Below are positions 36,001 through 45,178 of a stretch of DNA of 64,000 bases, piece by piece. The number at the start of each line of letters is the position of its first letter. Within the stretch, counting starts at the first letter, position 1. A program made the position numbers and the translations under genes. The notes below the pieces were generated by a model. That model had not been told where the DNA came from and searched no databases. It worked only from the letters and a program-made list of their open reading frames with translations. Where the stretch lies: assembly GCF_024529975.1 (NCBI RefSeq), contig NZ_AP024897.1, positions 3,596,001 to 3,660,000 of the forward strand, in the 5' to 3' direction. Origin of the DNA: Vibrio quintilis (GTDB lineage: Bacteria > Pseudomonadota > Gammaproteobacteria > Enterobacterales > Vibrionaceae).

Positions 36001-37446
36001 ATGACGACCCAAACCGTTCCTGAAAGAAATAAAGGCGGATTTCTGACCAGATTTAAATTCCCCTCTGCTTACACTATTCTATTTGGTCTGATCATTGTTG
36101 TCGCAGCACTGACCTGGATCGTTCCGGCCGGACAATATGATCGGACAATGAACCAGGAACTTGGTAAGGAAGTACCTGTCGCGGGGACATATAAACCAAC
36201 AGATGGCAATCCACAGGGCATCATTGATGTGCTGCTCGCACCGATTGATGGATTTTATGATCATCACAGTTATGAGGCAGCCGCCATCGACGTCTCTCTG
36301 TTTGTACTGATCATTGGTGGTTTTCTGGGGCTGGTGACCAAAACCGGAGCAATTGATGCAGGTATTGAACGAATCACAGCTCGCCTGAAAGGGAGGGAAG
36401 AGCTGATGATTCCGATACTGATGGCATTATTTGCCGCTGGTGGAACTGTCTATGGAATGGCAGAAGAGTCGTTACCTTTTTACTCTTTACTGGTTCCGGT
36501 TATGATGGCTGCCCGGTTTGATCCGCTTGTCGCTGCTGCAACCATTCTGCTTGGTGCCGGCATTGGCACGCTGGGCTCCACGATCAATCCATTCGCTACG
36601 GTCATCGCAGCCAACGCTGCCGGCATTCCGTTTACCGATGGTATTTGGCTTCGGGCCGCGATTTTACTCATCGGCTGGGTCATCTGTGTTGCTTATGTGA
36701 TGCGATATGCCAGGAAAGTCCGCCAGGACCAAAGTCAGTCGATCGTTTACGATAAATATGAAGACAACAAACAGCATTTTCTTGGCAACCAGAACGACGA
36801 ACTACTTGAATTTACGCCCAAAAGAAAACTGATTCTGCTCATCTTCGCCCTGTCATTCGCCACGATGATTTATGGTGTTTCAGTCTCCGGCTGGTGGATG
36901 GCAGAAATCTCAGCATTATTTCTGGCTTCAACCATTATCGTCGGACTGGTCGCCGGAATGAGTGAAGAAGAACTGACTTCAAGCTTTATTGATGGTGCCA
37001 GAGATCTGCTGGGGGTTGCGCTGATTATCGGGATTGCCAGAGGCATTGTTGTCGTCATGGACCGGGGAATGATCACCGATACGATTCTCAATTCAGCTGA
37101 ACATATCGTTACCGGGCTCTCTTCCGTCATTTTTATCAATGTCATGTACTGGCTGGAACTACTGCTCTCGTTCCTTGTGCCATCATCTTCTGGTCTGGCC
37201 GTTCTTTCCATGCCGATTATGGCACCACTGGCTGATTTTGCCGGTGTCGGACGGGAGTTGGTCGTCACCGCTTATCAGTCAGCCTCCGGGATTGTCAATT
37301 TAGTCACCCCAACATCCGCGGTCGTGATGGGCGGGCTGGCTATCGCCAGAGTCCCTTATATCCGCTGGGTCAAATGGGTGGCACCGCTCCTTGGTATCCT
37401 GTGCCTCTTCCTGATGGTGATGATTAGCATCGGGGCATTGATATAA
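36001..37446 (+). CDS. arcD: Arginine/ornithine antiporter-like permease (YfcC/ArcD type)
   Basis: Inner-membrane protein expected to swap external arginine for internal ornithine, feeding the deiminase pathway without energy cost. 481 residues from the ATG at 36001 (AAGGAG six bases upstream; the frame is open back to 35941). About 12 membrane segments. YfcC/DcuC family style: FPSAYTILFGLIIVVAALTWIVPAGQYDR, GMAEESLPFYSLLVPVMMAA, LGSTINPFATVIAANAAGIP, LVTPTSAVVMGGLAIARVPY. The family also includes short-chain and C4 carriers, so the substrate comes from context. Confidence 0.9.
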   Translation: MTTQTVPERNKGGFLTRFKFPSAYTILFGLIIVVAALTWIVPAGQYDRTMNQELGKEVPVAGTYKPTDGNPQGIIDVLLAPIDGFYDHHSYEAAAIDVSLFVLIIGGFLGLVTKTGAIDAGIERITARLKGREELMIPILMALFAAGGTVYGMAEESLPFYSLLVPVMMAARFDPLVAAATILLGAGIGTLGSTINPFATVIAANAAGIPFTDGIWLRAAILLIGWVICVAYVMRYARKVRQDQSQSIVYDKYEDNKQHFLGNQNDELLEFTPKRKLILLIFALSFATMIYGVSVSGWWMAEISALFLASTIIVGLVAGMSEEELTSSFIDGARDLLGVALIIGIARGIVVVMDRGMITDTILNSAEHIVTGLSSVIFINVMYWLELLLSFLVPSSSGLAVLSMPIMAPLADFAGVGRELVVTAYQSASGIVNLVTPTSAVVMGGLAIARVPYIRWVKWVAPLLGILCLFLMVMISIGALI

Positions 37447-37458
37447 CCCCGCTATACA

Positions 37459-37494
37459 TACCCAAACAATCTGCATCTTCTGGTTGTTTGGGTA
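37459..37494. repeat. Intergenic palindrome, copy C of a dispersed family
   Basis: TACCCAAACAA (37459-37469) and TTGTTTGGGTA (37484-37494), perfect 11-bp arms around TCTGCATCTTCTGG. Lies 12 bases after the antiporter stop, where it could also end the transcript. Confidence 0.75.
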
Positions 37495-37731
37495 TAAACA
37501 CCATGAATATATCAGTCATTCGGAATGACCAATGAAGTGATAGGTTCATCCATGATATTGAGCATGATTATTATCTGAGTGCATATTGAGTTTATTATAG
37601 ATTTTTATACTTGGTATCTATGATATTACTTCAGCAAAATAAATAAAACAAAGTTCATATAAACAAAGCGCTAAAAAACCATTCACTCAATCTATATGAT
37701 CGTCACTATCCGTCATGGCAGAGACACAGAA

Positions 37732-39786
37732 ATGAGAACACTAAATTTCAGGCTGACGATTGATGGTGTCAGCGATCCAACCTTAGTCGTCCGTCAGTTT
37801 CATGGGCACGAATCCATCTCAGATTCCCCCGGCCCGGTTTGCGGCTATCGCTACCAAATTGAAGTTGCCAGTCGCAGCAGCAGTCACACAGCCGATGAAA
37901 TGGTCGATAGCAAAGCACTGCTGGAAGTCATTAAAAACGGACAAATCGTACAAAAAGTGCATGGCATTATCCGCTGCTTTAGTAAAGGTGATACCGGCTA
38001 TCATCATACATTTTATGCGATAACTCTGGTCCCTTCACTTGAACGATTATCCCTGCGGCAGAACAGCCGGATTTTTCAGCAAAAGAATACACAGGACATC
38101 ATCACCACACTGCTGGGTGAAATGGGCATCAGTGATTTTAGTTTTTCCCTGAAGCGCCCGCCTGCGACAAGAGAGTTTTGTGTTCAGTACCGGGAAAGTG
38201 ACCTGGCTTTTTTCCACCGCCTGGCGGCAGAAGAAGGCATGATGTATACCTTCAGCCATGAAGACAGCAAGCATACACTCATCATCACCGATAACCCGGA
38301 AAGCTTTCCTGAACAGGGTGCTCCGGTCCTGTATAACGCTTTATCCGGTGGTGCGGGAGACGACGCGTGTGTCAGATCACTGACCGAGCATAAGCAGGCT
38401 GAAATCAGCACCTTACAAATGCAGGATTACAGCTTCAAAAAACCATCTTACCCATTCACCCAGACTGTGGATGGAAAAGCGATGGACTACCAGAACCAGA
38501 CCTATGAATACTTTGATCACCCCGGCCGGTTTAAAGATGATGGCAATGGCAAAGCCTTTACTCAAATCCGGATGGAATACCTGCGGCGTAACGCGCATAC
38601 AGTCACGGGTAACAGTGATGAACCAAAAATTCAGGCCGGGCAGAAATTCACCCTGACTGACCACCTGGAAGCAGAGATGAACCGGAAATGGCTGACAGTT
38701 TTTGCCACCCATACAGGCACCCAGCCTCAGGCACTGGAAGAAGATGGCAGCAACGGAGCCACCACTTATCATAACGAATTTACCGTGATTCCCGGCGATG
38801 CCGTCTGGCGGGCGCAAATCCAGCCCAAGCCACAAGTGGATGGTCCGTGTATCGCCACCGTCACCGGCCCGGCCGGAGAAGAAATTTACTGCGACGAACA
38901 TGGACGGGTCAAAGTCCAGTTCCCGTGGGATCGCTATGGCAGTTCAGATGAAAACAGTTCCTGCTGGGTTCGGGTTGCACAGGGCTGGGCCGGCACACAA
39001 TATGGCTTTATCGCCATTCCCCGTATCGGCCATGAGGTGATCATCTCTTTTCTCAATGGTGATCCGGATCAACCCATTATTACCGGCCGGACCTATCATG
39101 CCAGTAATCTTTCGCCCTATCCGCTGCCATTGAATAAAACCCGCACGGTTATCCGCACTCAAACCCATCAGGGGGTCGGCTTTAATGAAATCCGCTTTGA
39201 AGATCAGGCCGGTGTGGAAGAAGTATTCATGCATGCCCAAAAAGATCAGAACAATGTCGTCAATAATGATGAAACCACACAGGTAGGGCATGATCGGACG
39301 GAAAATGTAGGGAACGACGAAAAGATTGACATTGGCCATGACAGAACTGAAACCGTTGGCAATAACGAAACCATTACCATCGGCAATGACAGAACAGAGA
39401 CAGTTGGCAGTAATGAAGTCGTTACCATCAAAGGTAATCAGGCTGAAACTGTCGTTATTGCGAAGGCTGAATCAATTGGTGCCGGTAAAGCACTCAGTAT
39501 CGGTGCAGGTTACCAGGTCAGTGTCGGCGGTGCGATAAACAAAAGTGTTGGTTTATCGGATACCAGCCAGATCGGTGGCTCCAAATCCACCTCAGTGAAA
39601 AAGAAAATAGCATATGACGCCGGGGATGAAATCGTACTGACGACAGGAAAAGCCAGCCTGACGATGAAATCTGACGGCACGATTACCCTGAAAGGTGTGG
39701 ATATTACCCTGTCCGGCAAAGGTGAAATCAAAACTAAAGCCAAGCAGAACGTCGTGATTAAAGGGAAAAAGGTATTAGAAAACTGA
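37732..39786 (+). CDS. vgrG: T6SS spike protein VgrG
   Basis: Trimeric tip of the type VI secretion tube that carries effectors into target cells. 684 residues from the ATG at 37732 (MRTLNFRLTIDGVSDP); an in-frame ATG at 37696 would add 12 residues. The gp27-like base domain comes first (LRQNSRIFQQKNTQDIITTL, REFCVQYRESDLAFFHRLAAEEGMMY), then the gp5-like OB fold (CDEHGRVKVQFPWDRYG, SCWVRVAQGWAG, IPRIGHEVIISFLNGDPDQP). From about 500 a beta-helix spike has regular repeats such as GHDRTENVGNDEKIDIGHDR. It ends KVLEN with no extra effector domain. Starts a co-directional island without T6SS sheath or membrane-complex genes, so it is an orphan vgrG. Confidence 0.95.
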   Translation: MRTLNFRLTIDGVSDPTLVVRQFHGHESISDSPGPVCGYRYQIEVASRSSSHTADEMVDSKALLEVIKNGQIVQKVHGIIRCFSKGDTGYHHTFYAITLVPSLERLSLRQNSRIFQQKNTQDIITTLLGEMGISDFSFSLKRPPATREFCVQYRESDLAFFHRLAAEEGMMYTFSHEDSKHTLIITDNPESFPEQGAPVLYNALSGGAGDDACVRSLTEHKQAEISTLQMQDYSFKKPSYPFTQTVDGKAMDYQNQTYEYFDHPGRFKDDGNGKAFTQIRMEYLRRNAHTVTGNSDEPKIQAGQKFTLTDHLEAEMNRKWLTVFATHTGTQPQALEEDGSNGATTYHNEFTVIPGDAVWRAQIQPKPQVDGPCIATVTGPAGEEIYCDEHGRVKVQFPWDRYGSSDENSSCWVRVAQGWAGTQYGFIAIPRIGHEVIISFLNGDPDQPIITGRTYHASNLSPYPLPLNKTRTVIRTQTHQGVGFNEIRFEDQAGVEEVFMHAQKDQNNVVNNDETTQVGHDRTENVGNDEKIDIGHDRTETVGNNETITIGNDRTETVGSNEVVTIKGNQAETVVIAKAESIGAGKALSIGAGYQVSVGGAINKSVGLSDTSQIGGSKSTSVKKKIAYDAGDEIVLTTGKASLTMKSDGTITLKGVDITLSGKGEIKTKAKQNVVIKGKKVLEN

Positions 39787-40253
39787 TGGAGAGAACAACC
39801 AAACCTAATCAGTCTCAGGAAACGACTGAAGATCTGCTTGATCAGGTCACGCAACAGACAACCCTGTCAGAGCCACCGCTGGATACGACATGTACTTATA
39901 TGGCTGTGATTGCGGACATTGATGAAGAGAACCAGCTTTGGCTGAACCTGCCACAACTGGAGTATCTCATCAATGCTTACAGTTGTGTACCGGTATGTAA
40001 TAACGATATTGGCCGCCACTGTGTGATTGGTTTTATTGAACACGATTTCAGCCAACCGGTGGTGACCGGCCTGCTGCATCAGCCAAATGCGCCAGAGCTT
40101 CACCTCAAGGCAACCCAAAAAGTCGTCCTTGAATGCGGCAAAAGCAAAATTGAACTGGATGAACATGGCCGGGTTTACATCCGGGGCCGGTCTGTCAGCA
40201 GCCAGTCTTACGGAACCAACCGCATCAAAGGCGGTTCAGTCAAACTGAATTAA
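39786..40253 (+). CDS. DUF6484-type T6SS accessory protein
   Basis: 155 residues; its ATG overlaps the vgrG stop (TGATGG), indicating coupled translation. Motifs include LPQLEYLINAYSCVPVCNND, CVIGFIEHDFSQPVVTGLLH and KIELDEHGRVYIRGRSVSS, a short OB-fold-like segment resembling the end of VgrG needles (E-L-D-E-H-G-R-V). Matches the DUF6484 proteins found after vgrG in effector islands. Likely bridges VgrG to the downstream cargo (inference). Confidence 0.8.
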   Translation: MERTTKPNQSQETTEDLLDQVTQQTTLSEPPLDTTCTYMAVIADIDEENQLWLNLPQLEYLINAYSCVPVCNNDIGRHCVIGFIEHDFSQPVVTGLLHQPNAPELHLKATQKVVLECGKSKIELDEHGRVYIRGRSVSSQSYGTNRIKGGSVKLN

Positions 40254-40265
40254 CCCAGGACCACA

Positions 40266-41357
40266 ATGGAACTACATAACGCATCCAAATTGCAGGCAAC
40301 TTATACCGGTGCTTTATATAAAGACGGCCGGCATGGGATTGTGATTGTTGCCAAAGGTAGCTGGCAGATCCCGGACGATGTCAGCCAGACACCAAAGCTG
40401 TTGGCAACAAAGCAAAGTCTGCCGATTCAGGAAACTGACACGTTTACCGGTGAACCGGGGCTGAGTGCACCGGTCTGGGAAAATGATCTGGCCACCACGA
40501 AGCCTGTCTGTGATGTCATAATGCATGCCTGCGCACACGCCCAAAACGGAGCAGCGGAAAAACAGGTCCGGGTCGGGCTGAAATTAAATCAGATCAATAA
40601 ACAGTTTATCGTCACCGGTTCACGACAATGGCAAGCAAGCACTTTTGGTCATAGCTTGACTGATCCAACACCATTCAGATCTCAGGAGGTCAGCTATGAT
40701 CTGGCATTTGGCGGAACCGATTTAACTCATCAGGATGAAGGAAAAACCCAGGTCTGTATGACCAACCCAATTGGACGAGGTTATTTGCCCGATCATCCAT
40801 CAAAAACGTTAGATGGCAGACCCGGCCCGCAAACAGAAGAAGCAGATACACCGGTTACGTCAGCTCACCGGAAATATGTACCCCAGTCTTTCGGCCCGAT
40901 AGCCCGTAACTGGGAACCCCGGATTCACTATGGCGGCACCTATGATCAACACTGGATGGAAAATATCCGGCCGTTTTTACCCGATGATTTCGATGAGCGA
41001 TTTTATCAGTGCGCCCCACCCGACCAGCAAACGAAATACCTTGAAGGCGGAGAACTCGTCGAATTAACCGGGGTCAGCCCCCGTGGGACAGTAACATTTC
41101 ACATCCCCGAAAATGGCATTTATATGGCCGTGATTGATGGCGATGGTCAGGAACATGAGCTTTCTCCAAAGGCAGACACGCTGATGATTGAACCGGAATA
41201 TAACCGCTTCAGTATTGTCTGGCGGGCAGACTGGCCACTGCGCCGCAGCCCGGAAGAGGTTGAAACTATTCTGGTTGGCACACCGACCAAAGCATGGCGC
41301 CGGGCCAGAATGCTTGGCAAAGTCTTTTTACCATATAAAGGAAAGAAAATCGCATGA
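40266..41357 (+). CDS. DUF2169-type T6SS adaptor protein
   Basis: 363 residues. Conserved DUF2169 pattern: VIVAKGSWQIPDD, an N-terminal part with PVWENDLATTKPVCDVIMHA, then VSYDLAFGGTDL, CMTNPIGRGYLPDHPSKTLDGR, PQSFGPIARNWEPRI and FYQCAPPDQQTKYLEGGELVELTG. DUF2169 proteins sit beside PAAR/DUF4150 effectors and are thought to load them onto VgrG. Overlaps the next gene by four bases (ATGA). Confidence 0.88.
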   Translation: MELHNASKLQATYTGALYKDGRHGIVIVAKGSWQIPDDVSQTPKLLATKQSLPIQETDTFTGEPGLSAPVWENDLATTKPVCDVIMHACAHAQNGAAEKQVRVGLKLNQINKQFIVTGSRQWQASTFGHSLTDPTPFRSQEVSYDLAFGGTDLTHQDEGKTQVCMTNPIGRGYLPDHPSKTLDGRPGPQTEEADTPVTSAHRKYVPQSFGPIARNWEPRIHYGGTYDQHWMENIRPFLPDDFDERFYQCAPPDQQTKYLEGGELVELTGVSPRGTVTFHIPENGIYMAVIDGDGQEHELSPKADTLMIEPEYNRFSIVWRADWPLRRSPEEVETILVGTPTKAWRRARMLGKVFLPYKGKKIA

Positions 41358-42448
41358 ACCCCAAAATTCAGAGTATTTCAATCAGCCAGTCCTCTCCTCT
41401 TACGGTACTGGATATAGGCTTTGTCTCACCACTGGCAACTGGCTGGAAGGAAACCTGTGCAGCTATAAAGGCGGGATACGATGCCTTTGTTTATCCACAC
41501 AATAGTGCATATTCAAGTATCTATCCGATAGCCCGGGTACCATTTGATGAGACTATTCGCGGCTTTACCCGCCTGGCTCACCTGCTCAGACTGGCACAAG
41601 AGAACCTGGACAAAAAATATGGTTCAATGCCCGTACTACTTGCAATGCCTGAAACCAGCCGGGGGGGATTAATTTCAGAAACTGCGACGCACGATGCTTT
41701 ATTTGATGCTATCGCCACATTACCAGCATTTCATGGAAAATTTTTGCGCGACCAAATTACCTGTTTCTATCAGGGACGAACAAGTTTTGCTCATCAACTC
41801 CATAAAGCCCACGAGATTTTACTGACAGGCGATTATGAGCAAGTGATGATTATGTCTGTCGATAGCCTGCTATTTCCGCAAACTCTGAACGCCATGTTGG
41901 CCGACCACTGGGATTGTGACCCGATATTGAATAAGCAAAGGCTGCTGACAAATGATAATGGCGATGAACATACGGATGGTTTTATTCCGGCCGAAGCTGC
42001 AGGCATTGTGGTAGTCGGGCTGGCAGAAAATCATTCTCCCGCCATTCAAATCGATGGTATCGGTTTTGGCGATGAACCTGCACCATTATTGAGTAAGAAT
42101 ATATGTAAAGGTGATGGATTAGCCAAAGCAATTCGCACCGCCTGTTCCCAAGCCGGGCACAGCCTCAAAGATTATCCGGTGCGGATTGCCAGTGTATCTG
42201 GTGAACAATATTTCTTTCAGGAAGCCACATTAGCTCAGGAAAGAAACATCTCCACGAAAACAGCACACCAACCCTTATGGCATCCAGCATCCGGAATTGG
42301 TGAAACAGGGGCCGCCGTTGGTATTAGCATGCTGGCTATGGCGATAGATAGCTTTCAACAAGGATATGCACCCGGAGATAAAGCCATATGTCACCTCAGT
42401 AGTGACAACAGCGATCGGGCTGCGTTTACTCTGACTTACAAACACTAA
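41354..42448 (+). CDS. Ketosynthase-like (thiolase-fold) T6SS-associated protein, probably inactive
   Basis: 364 residues with the outline of a beta-ketoacyl synthase: VLDIGFVSPLATGWKETCAAI at the start, GDYEQVMIMSVDSLLFP where active enzymes have D-ALAGGV--LL, and ASGIGETGAAVGISML near the end where they have SNIGHT-GAAG. By eye the nucleophilic Cys is Gly (YQGRTSF), HGTGT is absent (SGEQYFF), and the second His is Glu (GIGET). All three catalytic residues therefore seem lost. Such proteins recur between DUF2169 and DUF4150 genes. Role unknown; a chaperone or structural part in effector loading is an inference. Confidence 0.8.
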   Translation: MNPKIQSISISQSSPLTVLDIGFVSPLATGWKETCAAIKAGYDAFVYPHNSAYSSIYPIARVPFDETIRGFTRLAHLLRLAQENLDKKYGSMPVLLAMPETSRGGLISETATHDALFDAIATLPAFHGKFLRDQITCFYQGRTSFAHQLHKAHEILLTGDYEQVMIMSVDSLLFPQTLNAMLADHWDCDPILNKQRLLTNDNGDEHTDGFIPAEAAGIVVVGLAENHSPAIQIDGIGFGDEPAPLLSKNICKGDGLAKAIRTACSQAGHSLKDYPVRIASVSGEQYFFQEATLAQERNISTKTAHQPLWHPASGIGETGAAVGISMLAMAIDSFQQGYAPGDKAICHLSSDNSDRAAFTLTYKH

Positions 42449-42464
42449 GCAGGAAGAGAATGTT

Positions 42465-44117
42465 ATGGCTAAAAATACTGTATTCGCTAATGGGCGAGAA
42501 GTTGCCTGTAAAATATCTTCCGGCAAGTCGACAGCCGCATTCCCGGATCCCTGCTGGAGCCCGCCAACCCCACCAACAGGTCCTGTAGTGATACCTTATG
42601 CAAATTCATCATATGCTAAAGATTTAAGCAACGGTTCTAAAACCGTACTGATTGGGCAAAAACCAGTTTTTCTCAAAGATAAATCATTCATTAAAACGAG
42701 TACAGGTAATGAAGGAGCAACTCAATCTCAGTCCAAAGCTATAGTGACTGGTGTCATTACAGGAAAAACTTACTTTACCAGCTGGTCGATGAATGTCATG
42801 GCTGAAGGTTTTAACCTTCCCCGACACATGGATCTGACAACACACAATCATGGTTCCGGAGCAAACACGATTACATGGCCTTTTATTGCGGATAGCGAGG
42901 CTCAGGGGCAACCTTGCAAAAGTACGAAAGAAAAGGCACAAAAAGCGTGTGAAGTCAGTGATGATGACAATGAGAAGTTTAAGAAAGACAGAAAACAAGG
43001 TGGCTTCAAATCAAGAAACATGACCTGGAAAGACAAGCACTGCCAAAAGCTCGAATTTGTGCCGGCAATAGAATCATTAAAAACAAATGTAGCTAAAGTA
43101 CTCGATTGCCTCAAAACAAAAAGTGGGTTACCTCCGGAAATTCAGACTACCTTTTATTCAACTTCAAACTCAGCAAATGCAGCGATTAATGTTGGAGAGG
43201 CTATCTGCGAATCGCTTGATTATATTGCCAAAACATGCAGAACAGCAAACATATCTAACGAACATTTGAACAAATTACTAGTGCACACGATGAAAGCAAA
43301 AGGTTTTCGTGAATTCTCTGATGATTTAAAACAAACACCAGAGGCTAAAAATCTGGACTCATATAATAAGAAATACAACAACTCGAAATCATCAAAAGAG
43401 ACAGACGAGTACAAAAAATTAAAAAATGACTTTGATAAAATAAAAGATGAACATAAAAATAAAAAAGAATATCAAGACGCATTGGAGGATACGAAGAAGA
43501 AAACAAAACAGATGACTGAAGATGCAAAAAATAATGAATGTTTGAAAGCAAGAAAATGCTTACTAGTTCCTTATAATGATAATTCTAAAATCAGTAAAGA
43601 TAAAAAAAAGATTAGTGAATCATATCCTTCAGATGATAAGTTTTCTGTTCAAAAAGGATGCTGTCCGGGACAAACAGGGCATCATGTCATTCCCGAACTA
43701 TGGGCTAAAAAAGCTTGTAAGAAAAAAAGAAAAGAAAGTGATAAGCATCCTATCTATCAGAATGCTCAGGCACCTACAGTATGTGCTGAAGGTAATAATG
43801 GCGAAATTGGAGGACATGGTGATTTACATGCAGCACTAAACAAGCGGGTCTCAAATCACCGGGGAAGAAGAAGAAATAAAGACAAGACAATTACTCTGGA
43901 GGATGCAATAAAAATGACCGCTTTAGCCCATCACTCAGCTATTGGACAGAAGAGCGGCTGTAAAATGAAATGTACCAAAGCCCAACTGACCTCATACTAT
44001 AAAAAGGAGTGTCAATGTGGCGATATGCTCCCCCAGATGAGAACAGGCAATAAGTCTGACAACAATAGTCAGCAAGATGGAATAGAAAATAAAAATAAGG
44101 GAGGAACAGTCAAATGA
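42465..44117 (+). CDS. T6SS effector: DUF4150 (PAAR-like) with GHH-type nuclease domain
   Basis: 550 residues. The N-terminal DUF4150 tip domain (about 1-140: FANGREVACKISSGKSTAAF, GPVVIPYANSS, TYFTSWSMNVMAEGFNLPRHMDLTTHNHGS) docks on VgrG. A Lys/Glu/Asp-rich helical middle follows (about 150-390), then a C-terminal toxin (about 395-520) with CCPGQTGHHVIPELW (GHH near residue 404), CAEGNNGEIGGHGDLHAALN and Cys-rich pairs. The GHH signature marks the HNH/endonuclease VII toxin group (Tox-GHH). Predicted to cut DNA in competitor cells. The 3' half is much more AT-rich than the genes before it, a sign of separate origin of the toxin part. Its stop overlaps the next gene by four bases. Confidence 0.85.
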   Translation: MAKNTVFANGREVACKISSGKSTAAFPDPCWSPPTPPTGPVVIPYANSSYAKDLSNGSKTVLIGQKPVFLKDKSFIKTSTGNEGATQSQSKAIVTGVITGKTYFTSWSMNVMAEGFNLPRHMDLTTHNHGSGANTITWPFIADSEAQGQPCKSTKEKAQKACEVSDDDNEKFKKDRKQGGFKSRNMTWKDKHCQKLEFVPAIESLKTNVAKVLDCLKTKSGLPPEIQTTFYSTSNSANAAINVGEAICESLDYIAKTCRTANISNEHLNKLLVHTMKAKGFREFSDDLKQTPEAKNLDSYNKKYNNSKSSKETDEYKKLKNDFDKIKDEHKNKKEYQDALEDTKKKTKQMTEDAKNNECLKARKCLLVPYNDNSKISKDKKKISESYPSDDKFSVQKGCCPGQTGHHVIPELWAKKACKKKRKESDKHPIYQNAQAPTVCAEGNNGEIGGHGDLHAALNKRVSNHRGRRRNKDKTITLEDAIKMTALAHHSAIGQKSGCKMKCTKAQLTSYYKKECQCGDMLPQMRTGNKSDNNSQQDGIENKNKGGTVK

Positions 44118-45175
44118 AATTATCAGGAAAAGAAGTATTTTCAGGTTATCAGATAACCGGTTGCTGTATTACCAGCCCTGTTTATTTTAGCTTTCTTTTG
44201 ACAGAAATAATATCAGATAACCAACATGCCCACGACGAATCCGGATGCGTAAAATTTGTCGTATATGATTTAGAACGTGAGCCACTGGAACATTGGGGAA
44301 CATCTACATTTAATCCCTTTTGGTATTTCCCCAGAATAGTCCATACTGAGTTCGAAGAATTCTTAGTCGCTGACAATATCGGGAATGTTTATTATCACGG
44401 ACTAGGTAGAAACAAACAGCTTGAAGACAAACTGGATGAATACGACACCGGTATCACTCACCTGAAAAACATCAATGGCACTATTTATGGTGTATCAGCA
44501 GCTCGTTCACTGTATCGCAGAACTGGCCCCGATAACTGGGATGAAAATAATGAGTTACTATATATTCCGGGAGCAGAGCAGACATCCCGTATGGGATTTG
44601 ATTGTGTTGATGGCTTTTCAGAACAAGATATTTACGCCGCCGGAGATGACAGGGATGTTTGGCACTTTAACGGACAAAACTGGACACCAATCGATATCTG
44701 TGACCAACCATTTGAGTGCAAGGCTATTTGTTGTGCCGAAGATGGTTATGTCTATATAGCAGGACGCTACGGTATGGTTGCCCGGGGCAGAGGCGATCAA
44801 TGGCAGGTTTACAGCCCTGAATCAGAAGAAGACGATTTTCGATCTATGGTTTGTTATAAGGGCCGGGTATTCGCAGGCACAGAAAAACATACTTACGTTA
44901 TCGGGGATGATCTGGTCCCACAACTTTATGATTTTGAAGAGCAGTTCCGCAATCTGGCCGGAACTTACCTGTATAGTGCCTACGATAAATTGCTGCTTGC
45001 AAACCAGCACAATCAAATCGCTTTGTTTGATGGAACCCAATGGCTGAATATTTATGGCTGCAATGATTACACTGAGGATGAAGGTCGTGAACTCCTCGCT
45101 CAAGCGTTGACACTAGCTGACGAAACAGAAGATATTCTCGAAAATCTGCACAACTCAATTACAAAAATGGACTGA
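44114..45175 (+). CDS. Beta-propeller-like protein, candidate immunity protein of the GHH effector
   Basis: 353 residues, no signal peptide. Repeating short blades ending in Trp or Tyr, such as VYYHGLGRNKQLEDKL, YGVSAARSLYRRTGPDNW, DIYAAGDDRDVWHFNGQNW, YIAGRYGMVARGRGDQWQVY and LANQHNQIALFDGTQWLNIY, look like a propeller. Start overlaps the effector stop (ATGA), the usual arrangement for effector-immunity pairs, and the AT-rich composition continues from the toxin domain. I infer immunity from position; the large size is unusual for that role. Alternatively it is another loading factor. Confidence 0.7.
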   Translation: MKLSGKEVFSGYQITGCCITSPVYFSFLLTEIISDNQHAHDESGCVKFVVYDLEREPLEHWGTSTFNPFWYFPRIVHTEFEEFLVADNIGNVYYHGLGRNKQLEDKLDEYDTGITHLKNINGTIYGVSAARSLYRRTGPDNWDENNELLYIPGAEQTSRMGFDCVDGFSEQDIYAAGDDRDVWHFNGQNWTPIDICDQPFECKAICCAEDGYVYIAGRYGMVARGRGDQWQVYSPESEEDDFRSMVCYKGRVFAGTEKHTYVIGDDLVPQLYDFEEQFRNLAGTYLYSAYDKLLLANQHNQIALFDGTQWLNIYGCNDYTEDEGRELLAQALTLADETEDILENLHNSITKMD

Positions 45176-45178
45176 CGC

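Noticed and set aside
39246-39540. Direct repeats at the end of vgrG as a CRISPR-like or mobile repeat
   Set aside because: They encode the regular beta-helix repeats of the VgrG spike (VGNDE, IGHDR type) in frame.
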